Shown here piece by piece: positions 58,401-64,000 of a DNA stretch of 64,000 bases. The stretch spans positions 1 through 64,000 of the forward strand of contig CAYUXI010000003.1 in assembly GCA_964448855.1 (NCBI GenBank), read 5' to 3'. The position numbers and the translations under genes are program-made. This DNA is from QAMX01 sp964448855 (GTDB lineage: Bacteria > Bacillota > Clostridia > Oscillospirales > QAMX01). The notes under the pieces are model-generated. The model ran no database searches. It was given only the letters and a program-made list of their open reading frames with translations, and had not been told where the DNA came from. Positions within the stretch are counted from its first letter, which is position 1. Each line of letters begins with the position of its first letter.

Positions 58401-58456
58401 ATACAAAACCGCTGCTACTTCCATCCTGCATGGGGGATGAAAATTGCAGCGGTTTT
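58401..58456 (-). terminator. Terminator-like hairpin of the HTH operon
   Basis: Arms AAAACCGCTGC (58405-58415) and GCAGCGGTTTT (58446-58456) enclose an inner CATCC/GGATG stem. On the minus strand TTTTGTATCTTTT follows. It lies between the small membrane protein gene and the lipoprotein promoter. The rest of 58,310-58,600 shows no gene. Confidence 0.45.
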
Positions 58457-58609
58457 ACTAAAAAACGCTTTCACAAATCCACAGCAGCCGATCTCAGACA
58501 TTTTCCGGAAACCTATGAACGTATAAAATTCAACGGTCTATCCATTTGAGTTGTTCATTGATTCCGAAAATGGGACACTGTATAAACTCCGTTCTAACTG
58601 TTGAAATCA

Positions 58610-58786
58610 TTATTTATCTTTCTTTCTGGATATACAAGATAACAAAAGTGCAATCGTATTGAGAGTAAAGCCTGCCGATAACAGTACTTGATTCTTGTCC
58701 GGCTGAGCAATACATACTGCCAAACAAATAAGTCCGACTAACGAAATGAAAATCCTAGCAATCAAGACAATCATATCTTTTTTCAT
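58610..58786 (-). CDS. Small two-helix membrane protein (58 residues)
   Basis: This ORF is too short for usual gene calling. It begins MKKDMIVLIARIFISLVGLI, has two hydrophobic segments (about 5-27 and 34-51) and ends RKKDK. AGGGGGAAC precedes the ATG. It follows the HTH regulator gene by 15 bases on the same strand and its second helix resembles a tail of that protein, so both probably act in the membrane. Function unknown. Confidence 0.7.
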   Translation of the reverse strand: MKKDMIVLIARIFISLVGLICLAVCIAQPDKNQVLLSAGFTLNTIALLLSCISRKKDK

Positions 58787-58801
58787 AATGCGTTCCCCCT
58801 A

Positions 58802-59266
58802 TTATTTTCTTTTTGACCCTTTAGCAACGACATAAATGCCCGCCAGCATTTCAACGATTGATAATCCCGACAGAAGTCCTGCCAAAAAGTCCTTGACATT
58901 TGAACCGCCCAAGGTATGTGATAATGCCTGTAAAGCAATCCCCATTACAATGAGGATAACGCCGGTTAGCATCACTTTTTGTTTTTCTAACTCTTGTGTG
59001 CGTCTTAATAAATCGAGGATTTGTTCATCATCATATGAACGAATATTTTTTTCATCATTTTCTTCGCCGTCCATCAGTTCAGAAACTGTTATTTTCAATT
59101 CCTCGCACAGTTTCTTTACCACGGCATAGTCGGGCATACATTTTGCTGTTTCCCATTTTGAAATGGTTTTGTTTGAAACTCCCAAGCGTTCAGCAAGTTG
59201 TTCTTGCGTTAAATTTTGCTCTTTTCGTTTTTGAGCGATGAATTTGCCTATAGCAATTTGATCCAT
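58802..59266 (-). CDS. XRE-family regulator with C-terminal membrane helices
   Basis: The 154-residue protein has an N-terminal Cro/CI-type HTH (LTQEQLAERLGVSNKTISKW, about 19-38) and a short linker, then two membrane segments (about 98-115 and 127-147). Such membrane-tied regulators are common in Clostridia. GGAGGTATCC precedes the ATG. The codon use is more AT-rich than the neighbouring genes, a hint of transfer from another source. It is co-transcribed with the small membrane protein. Confidence 0.85.
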   Translation of the reverse strand: MDQIAIGKFIAQKRKEQNLTQEQLAERLGVSNKTISKWETAKCMPDYAVVKKLCEELKITVSELMDGEENDEKNIRSYDDEQILDLLRRTQELEKQKVMLTGVILIVMGIALQALSHTLGGSNVKDFLAGLLSGLSIVEMLAGIYVVAKGSKRK

Positions 59267-59498
59267 TTCGGATACCTCCTTTGGTTCCTCGTGATTAGAA
59301 TAGCATTTTTACTTGCAAAATTACACCCCTTATCAGGCGAATATGCGAGGAATAGCTATTGGACTGCACGTTCTAGGTAATGGTTAGGAGGTTTTGCATC
59401 TTTTGGTATAAGGCATACTTGGTTAGCATTCCAAAATGCCATCCGCAATCATCAGGTGTGTGATCCAGCTCGTCCATATCCAAGTGAATCTTGATATG

Positions 59499-60869
59499 CT
59501 ACTTTGCATTCAGTTTGGACAAAAGACATACCGTCTCGACGTTGGCCGTGCGCGGGAAGAGATCGAACCCGGAAACCGCGTCCACCTGATATCCGCCGGA
59601 ACGCAGACGCGCAACGTCCCGCGCCAGCGTGGCCGGGTCGCAGGAAACGTAGATCAGATGCCGGATATCCAGATCGGAGAGAAATTGACAGACCGGCTCC
59701 GCCAATCCCTTGCGCGGCGGGTCAACGACCACCAAATCCGGGTGAAAATCAATCTGAACCAGCTGCGCCATCGTGTCCTGTGCATCGGCACAGAAAAAGC
59801 GGACATTTTTCAGCTGGTTCTGCGCGGCGTTCGCTTCCGCATCCCGCACCGCATCCGGCACGGATTCAATGCCGACAGCCGACCGACAGCGCCGCGCAAG
59901 CGCCAACGTAATGCTGCCGGCGCCGCAGAAGAGATCGAGCACATTCAGGGTTTCGAGCGGAGCGCACTGCGCCGCATAGGCGAGAATCTGTGCATACAGC
60001 CGCTCACACTGCGCATGATTGACCTGATAAAAGGTGTGCGGGGAAAGGGACAGCGTGTTCCCGGCGAGGACATCGGTAATCACCGGCTCGCCCCAGATAC
60101 GGAAGATGCGCTCACCGATCAGACGGTTGGAGGCCTCCGGCTGGTGCGAAAGCAGAACGGATGTCAGCTCCGGCGCGGCTGCTTTCAAATATAGCACCAG
60201 CTCCTCCGAATAGGGGAGACGGCGCTTGGCCGCGTTGATGCAGACCATGATTTCGCCGGAGACAGCACCACGGCGAATGAAAATGCTGCGGACGACGCCC
60301 TTCTGCGTGGCTTCATCATAGGCGGGAACACCATATTCGTTCATATAAGTGCAGACGGCCGCAGCCAGCTCGCTGAAGACCGGCGGATGAATCCGACAGG
60401 TCGCACAGGGAATCACTGCGTGCGTGTTGGCACGGAAAAAGCCGAAAACCGCTTTTCCATCCTTGCCGGGTGCAACCGGGAAAATGGCCTTGTTGCGGTA
60501 GGCATCGGTGGACTCAGCCGGATGATACGCAATCTCCGGACAGGAAATGCCGCCGATCCGCTCCAAAGCGGAGGCAATCTGCTCCTTTTTTAAGTGGGAT
60601 TCCGCTTCGTAGGTGATATGCCGGTAGTTGCAGCCGCCGCAGGCCGGGAAGGCTGGACAGTCATTTGCAATGCGGTCGGGCGAGGGCTGGATACAGCGCT
60701 CGGTTCGCCCGATTGCGCGATTCGAAAGGCATTTGACAATCCGAACCTCCAAAACGTCCCCAACAGCTGCACCCGGGACAAAAACTGCGATGCCCTCGGC
60801 GCGGCCAATTCCGTGCCCGTCATGCGTATATCCTGTGATGGTCAATTCAAACAAATCGTTTTTTTTCAA
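59499..60869 (-). CDS. rlmD: 23S rRNA uracil C5-methyltransferase RlmD/RumA
   Basis: The 456-residue TrmA-family protein has an N-terminal TRAM domain, iron-sulfur ligands CPAFPACGGC and a fourth Cys in PCATC, an AdoMet motif LDLFCGAGSITLALARR, VDPPRKGL, and the catalytic Cys in YVSCDPATLARD. It methylates uracil in 23S rRNA (U1939 type; the exact site cannot be told). The minus-strand gene follows the RsiV-like gene by 12 bases. The 230 bases downstream of its end hold no gene that I can see. Confidence 0.9.
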   Translation of the reverse strand: MKKNDLFELTITGYTHDGHGIGRAEGIAVFVPGAAVGDVLEVRIVKCLSNRAIGRTERCIQPSPDRIANDCPAFPACGGCNYRHITYEAESHLKKEQIASALERIGGISCPEIAYHPAESTDAYRNKAIFPVAPGKDGKAVFGFFRANTHAVIPCATCRIHPPVFSELAAAVCTYMNEYGVPAYDEATQKGVVRSIFIRRGAVSGEIMVCINAAKRRLPYSEELVLYLKAAAPELTSVLLSHQPEASNRLIGERIFRIWGEPVITDVLAGNTLSLSPHTFYQVNHAQCERLYAQILAYAAQCAPLETLNVLDLFCGAGSITLALARRCRSAVGIESVPDAVRDAEANAAQNQLKNVRFFCADAQDTMAQLVQIDFHPDLVVVDPPRKGLAEPVCQFLSDLDIRHLIYVSCDPATLARDVARLRSGGYQVDAVSGFDLFPRTANVETVCLLSKLNAK

Positions 60870-60881
60870 AATGCTGCCTCT

Positions 60882-61874
60882 CTATCCCATATATAATGGA
60901 TTGATTTTCAACTGCCCCGTCAATTCGCTGTAAGGAATCGTGAATTGGAGAATACCTGCACTGTAGGATGCCAGTTCAAAGGGATTGAAGTAAATCACAA
61001 GGCCTTTCTCGCTGAAATACCAACGGTTCTCCAGCTCGAAGAAGTAGACCAGATTTTCATAGTCGGCATAATACGCCGTTGGGTTCGACCGGATTTCCGT
61101 GAGAATCGCCTCATAGATTGTTTTCTGACCACCCGAAAGGCCGGAAGAAAAGATGCCGGGCAGCTTGAAGGCAGTGTTGGAGGCAACTGAGAAATTGTAG
61201 GTTCGCTGAGCGATGGAGTCGTGAGCTTCGCCGGTATGCTTGGTTTCCGTGAAAACAATCGATACAGCAGTGGCCGAGCAGACGGTAACTTCATACTCGA
61301 CAGAGAGGCGATAGGGCAGTGCGCTGTCTCCGGCGGTGCGCGCCTGCTTGGCGTATGTCAGCAGCTCCTCCAGCGCATATTTTTCATATTCAGCGGCAAT
61401 GGCTGCCACGGCCTTGTTCAGCACGTCGGGAGACGAGCTGTCGCCGTCTGATGCTGTAAAAACAGGATAGGACACCTGATACCGGAGAACGACCTGACCG
61501 TTGTCGGATTCCTCGCCGGACAGATTGTCAGAGCGCAGCAGCTGAAACGAGGTATCAACAATCTGCGGCGGCTCCGAGGAAGAGGTGCTGGTGGCGGGAA
61601 CACTCGACGTGTCCGAGGAGGTTCCGCTAGTCTGGTCGGACGAGGACTGAGCCGGACCGATGAGGTCGAGCGTGATGGGCGGGAGCGTGCCGACTGTCCC
61701 GATGGAGGTCGAGGAGGATTCAGTCGTCCCCTGTACCTCCGGGCTGTCGCCCTCGTCGCCGGAAGCGATGAGAATGGCTATCATCGCGGCCAGCAGCAGC
61801 GGTGCTGCAATGGCGATGCACAGCTTCCACGGAATGGGACGTTTTCGAAATTTGAGCTGAAACGGAAAAGACAT
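60882..61874 (-). CDS. RsiV/DUF3298-like membrane protein
   Basis: The 330-residue protein has one membrane segment (about 17-38), a long Ser/Thr-rich linker (about 45-105) and an extracellular domain with YQVSYPVFTA, TAVSIVFTETKHTGEAHDSI, RTYNFSVASNTAFKLPGIFS and GLVIYFNPFELASYSAG, the DUF4163/DUF3298 pair of RsiV. In Bacillus RsiV binds lysozyme and holds sigma V; no sigma factor gene lies next to this one and the cytosolic part is short, so it may be only a surface binding protein. Confidence 0.8.
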   Translation of the reverse strand: MSFPFQLKFRKRPIPWKLCIAIAAPLLLAAMIAILIASGDEGDSPEVQGTTESSSTSIGTVGTLPPITLDLIGPAQSSSDQTSGTSSDTSSVPATSTSSSEPPQIVDTSFQLLRSDNLSGEESDNGQVVLRYQVSYPVFTASDGDSSSPDVLNKAVAAIAAEYEKYALEELLTYAKQARTAGDSALPYRLSVEYEVTVCSATAVSIVFTETKHTGEAHDSIAQRTYNFSVASNTAFKLPGIFSSGLSGGQKTIYEAILTEIRSNPTAYYADYENLVYFFELENRWYFSEKGLVIYFNPFELASYSAGILQFTIPYSELTGQLKINPLYMG

Positions 61875-62046
61875 GACGATGTATCAGAGCCGCCCGAAAC
61901 GGGCAGGCAATCCTTTCATGATTTTTCGACGCCCGGATTTCTGCAAAGGTTGACGCTCCACAGAAAACGAGGCGCCTCTATTATACCATAAAGCAAGGAA
62001 AAAGAAAAGTTGCACAGAAAAAAACCGAAAAAAACGTTTTTCAGAC

Positions 62047-62074
62047 TTGACAAATCGGAGATTTCTGGTATAAT
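62047..62074 (+). promoter_or_regulatory. Promoter of rpsF-ssb-rpsR
   Basis: TTGACA (62047-62052), 16-base spacer, TATAAT (62069-62074). Confidence 0.85.
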
Positions 62075-62160
62075 AAACAGGATGGCTGGCACGTCCGCAG
62101 ACGTTCCGGCCGCCAATCCTTACTCCCGGCAGAAGCGCGGGGGTCATAGACCAGAAGGAG
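62075..62160 (+). promoter_or_regulatory. Leader of the rpsF operon
   Basis: About 80 bases of GC-rich leader between promoter and ribosome binding site, with possible hairpins and CCGGCCGCC. In other bacteria the S6-S18 complex binds this leader to control the operon, so a similar role is likely; I could not fold it. Confidence 0.35.
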
Positions 62161-62171
62161 GTGTATCTGAA

Positions 62172-62474
62172 ATGGCAAACATGGGCAAATACGAAGCAGT
62201 CATTATCATCAATGCCACTTTGGACGACAGCGCGATCGAGGACACAATCAACCGTGTCAAAAACCTGATCGGTGAACACGGTACGCTGGACGCCATCGAT
62301 GATTGGGGCAAGCGCAAGCTCGCATACCCGATCGACGACATGATGGAAGGCTATTACGTTCTGCTGAACTTCACCGCTCCGAAGGAATTCCCGGCAGAAC
62401 TCGATCGAATCTGCAACATCAGCGACGCGGTCATCCGCTCCCTGATCGTCGCAAAGGAAGAAGAACAGAAGTAA
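62172..62474 (+). CDS. rpsF: 30S ribosomal protein S6
   Basis: The 100-residue protein has KYEAVIIINATLDD, the LDAIDDWGKRKLAYPIDDMM segment and YYVLLNFTAPKEFPAELDRI, all S6 features. The start at 62172 has AAGGAGG upstream. It begins the rpsF-ssb-rpsR operon, and S6 joins S18 on the small subunit. Confidence 0.97.
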   Translation: MANMGKYEAVIIINATLDDSAIEDTINRVKNLIGEHGTLDAIDDWGKRKLAYPIDDMMEGYYVLLNFTAPKEFPAELDRICNISDAVIRSLIVAKEEEQK

Positions 62475-62507
62475 TCTCAATCAATTAGAAAGGGCGTGTC
62501 CTTCCGT

Positions 62508-62978
62508 ATGCTGAATAAAGCGATTTTAATGGGGCGTCTGACGCGTGACCCTGAACTCAGACACACGCAGAATAATACGCCCGTTGCATCCTTCCGCCTC
62601 GCAGTTGATCGTGGCCGCAAAAGTGCGGATTCCAATCAACCGTCCGCCGATTTCATCGACATCGTCGCGTGGAATCAACAGGCAGAATTTGTTTCACGCT
62701 ACTTCCGGAAAGGCCAGCTTGTCGCTGTCTGCGGGCGGATTCAGACAAGAACCTGGACGGATAACAACGGGAACAACCGCAATAGCGTCGAAGTTGTGGC
62801 CGACGAAGTTCATTTCGCCGAACCGAAACGCGACAGCTATGATTCTGCTCCGACAGGCGGTCAACAGGGCGGATATGCGCCGGCTCCCTCCAATCGGGCA
62901 GCTGCGCCGGTTGCACCGCAACCCTATTCGGGTGGCTTTGATGAGATCACCGACGATGACGGTGACCTTCCGTTCTGA
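62508..62978 (+). CDS. ssb: Single-stranded DNA-binding protein
   Basis: The 156-residue SSB has an OB-fold (NKAILMGRLTRDPELRHTQN, FIDIVAWNQQAEFVSRYFRK, GQLVAVCGRIQTRTW) and a Gln/Pro/Gly-rich tail ending in the acidic DDDGDLPF that binds partner proteins. ATG 62508 is chosen; a GTG 12 bases upstream sits too near the AAAGGG. It is in the usual place between rpsF and rpsR. Confidence 0.96.
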   Translation: MLNKAILMGRLTRDPELRHTQNNTPVASFRLAVDRGRKSADSNQPSADFIDIVAWNQQAEFVSRYFRKGQLVAVCGRIQTRTWTDNNGNNRNSVEVVADEVHFAEPKRDSYDSAPTGGQQGGYAPAPSNRAAAPVAPQPYSGGFDEITDDDGDLPF

Positions 62979-63043
62979 CCCTGCGTTGAATTTTCGCCGG
63001 ATATTCCGGCAAGTGACATTGCTTTGAAAAGGAGGCCATTTCC

Positions 63044-63289
63044 GTGGAAAACGAAAGAACCGAACGGCCTGCGCGTCCGCGCAAACGCAGAAAGGTCTGC
63101 GTATTCTGTGCCGATAAGATCTACGACATCGATTATAAAGACGTGTCCCGTCTTCGCCGCTTCATGAGCGAACGCGCGAAGATCCTGCCCCGCCGCATGA
63201 CGGGCACCTGCGCGAAGCATCAGCGCCAGCTGACCATCGCCATTAAACGCGCACGTCATATCGCACTGCTGCCGTATATCTCCGACTAA
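63044..63289 (+). CDS. rpsR: 30S ribosomal protein S18
   Basis: The 81-residue protein has RRKVCVFCADKIYDIDYKDV, FMSERAKILPRRMTGTCAKH and QRQLTIAIKRARHIALLPY, with cysteines of the zinc-binding (C+) form. The start is a GTG at 63044 with AAAAGGAGG upstream. A strong terminator follows. Confidence 0.96.
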   Translation: MENERTERPARPRKRRKVCVFCADKIYDIDYKDVSRLRRFMSERAKILPRRMTGTCAKHQRQLTIAIKRARHIALLPYISD

Positions 63290-63302
63290 ACCCGATTGGA
63301 TC

Positions 63303-63345
63303 GAAAGAGCTGTGAACCTCAAAAAGGCTTCACAGCTCTTTTTTT
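63303..63345 (+). terminator. Terminator of the rpsF operon
   Basis: AAGAGCTGTGAA (63305-63316) pairs with TTCACAGCTCTT (63329-63340) and Ts follow. Confidence 0.9.
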
Positions 63346-63399
63346 CTCGAGTCAATCGCAGAATTTCGAAAAAAACTGCGGGACGGGCAAACCTGCCTC

Positions 63400-63428
63400 T
63401 TGACAAACGCAGGGGGAAGTATTATAAT
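63400..63428 (+). promoter_or_regulatory. Perfect sigma-A promoter of the last gene
   Basis: TTGACA (63400-63405), 17-base spacer, TATAAT (63423-63428), the best promoter match in the window. Confidence 0.9.
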
Positions 63429-63449
63429 ACACACATTAACTCGGAGAGA

Positions 63450-63467
63450 TTGTATACAATTATACAA
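63450..63467 (+). promoter_or_regulatory. Palindromic operator candidate
   Basis: TTGTATACAATTATACAA, about 20 bases after the -10, holds a perfect palindrome TTGTATACAA and a wider TTGTATA/TATACAA pair, like sites for GntR-family regulators. It lies at the start of the transcript and would block it if bound. Confidence 0.45.
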
Positions 63468-63497
63468 ACATACGAGCATACGAAAGGATCTATACCT

Positions 63498-64000
63498 ATG
63501 TTAGACCGTAATCATCATTCGAATCTCCTCGAACAGGACCCGTACCGCTATACCCTGCAGGACGTCGATGAGCCAGTTCTGTTCCGGGAAATTTACCCGT
63601 ACACGGAAGTGCCGAAGGTGGTTTTCAACCATCGTCGTGTTGACCTGGCCATGCCGGATGAAATCTGGATTACGGATACGACCTTCCGCGACGGACAGCA
63701 GTCTCAGGCGCCGTATTCCGTCGAGCAGATGCTCGATCTGTTTGATTTGCTCCATCGGCTGAGCGGCCCGAACGGAATCATTCGGCAGACCGAATTTTTC
63801 GTCTACAGCGAAAAGGATCGGAAGGCCATTGAAAAATGCATGGAGCGCGGCTATCAGTTCCCGGAAATCACGACCTGGATCCGCGCCACCAAAAAAGACT
63901 TCGACCTCGTCAAATCCATCGGAATCCGCGAAACGGGTATCCTCGTTTCCTGCTCCGACTACCATATTTTCAAGAAGCTCCGGATGTCCCGCAGTGAAGC
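63498..64000 (+). CDS. DRE-TIM acyltransferase, isopropylmalate/homocitrate synthase family (partial)
   Basis: The gene runs off the right edge; 167 residues are visible. WITDTTFRDGQQSQAPYSVE holds the DRE-TIM metal and catalytic residues (RDGQQ), and RQTEFFVYSEKDRKAI and FPEITTWIRATKKDFDLVKS follow. The family joins acetyl-CoA to 2-oxo acids (isopropylmalate, homocitrate, Re-citrate and citramalate synthases), and this subgroup starts with an unusually long N-terminus (about 50 residues). Which reaction it does cannot be told from this part. AAAGGATC precedes the ATG. Confidence 0.8.
   Translation, partial: MLDRNHHSNLLEQDPYRYTLQDVDEPVLFREIYPYTEVPKVVFNHRRVDLAMPDEIWITDTTFRDGQQSQAPYSVEQMLDLFDLLHRLSGPNGIIRQTEFFVYSEKDRKAIEKCMERGYQFPEITTWIRATKKDFDLVKSIGIRETGILVSCSDYHIFKKLRMSRSE

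Overview
The window is 64 kb of one chromosome from a Gram-positive anaerobe of the class Clostridia, most likely an Oscillospirales (Ruminococcaceae-type) gut bacterium. The evidence is the IspH-ribosomal protein S1 fusion, the HutP-family and YlmC/YmxH-family proteins, the Rex / sensory [FeFe]-hydrogenase / SpoIIE-phosphatase operon, the rpsF-ssb-rpsR operon, consensus TTGACA/TATAAT promoters, strong GGAGG ribosome binding sites and moderately high GC. No insertion sequence, prophage or CRISPR array is visible.

Layout. 0-5.5 kb: a CFI-box protein, a sigma factor with its membrane partner, a GH32 fructosidase and a divergent SDR. 5.6-18.5 kb (minus strand): a pterin-binding methyltransferase, a homocysteine methyltransferase-MTHFR fusion, a UDP-sugar pyrophosphorylase, CCA transferase, a DUF6259 glycosidase-like protein, a DUF4432 epimerase-like protein, Pgi and a very long GH92 mannosidase. 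18.7-27 kb (plus): GH42 galactosidase, thioredoxin, rex-hydrogenase sensor-phosphatase operon, a deoxyhypusine-synthase-like protein with a GmhA-like isomerase. 27-28 kb: a decayed patch with a cobalamin-riboswitch-like attenuator, a frameshifted DUF4417 remnant and a lipoprotein broken by a 25-bp duplication. 28.2-37.8 kb (minus): MBOAT/DHHW pair, YlmC-like protein, solute-binding lipoprotein, BaiN-like flavoprotein, HutP, Cmk, PlsC, IspH-S1.

38.1-45.2 kb (plus) is the most unusual part: a peptide natural-product (RiPP-type) cassette. It has a consensus promoter, a BtrH-like protein fused in frame to a radical-SAM/SPASM maturase, an acyl-carrier-like protein with a 58-residue Asp/Glu-rich tail, a 48-residue Cys-rich precursor with a basic leader, a subtilisin-DUF1611-like fusion and an ABC exporter. 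Three of its genes are each interrupted by one in-frame stop (TAG, TAG, TGA) with no frameshift, so it is either a recently decayed cluster or one that needs readthrough.

45.3-64 kb: an SLC13/ArsB-like permease, tRNA-Thr and tRNA-Asp, a small promoter-to-terminator unit without a canonical ORF, a beta-helix lipoprotein, DUF3343 with a cysteine-desulfurase-like enzyme, DnaD and DnaI primosome genes, YbaK, MutY, ManA, an amidohydrolase, a metal exporter, a beta-propeller lipoprotein, an HTH regulator with a small membrane protein, RlmD, an RsiV-like protein, rpsF-ssb-rpsR, and the 5' part of a DRE-TIM acyltransferase gene.

Taken together the window shows a saccharolytic, hydrogen-metabolising fermenter that takes apart mannosides, galactosides and fructosides and feeds them into glycolysis through Pgi and ManA. 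All function calls are from reading the protein sequences; no database search was run.
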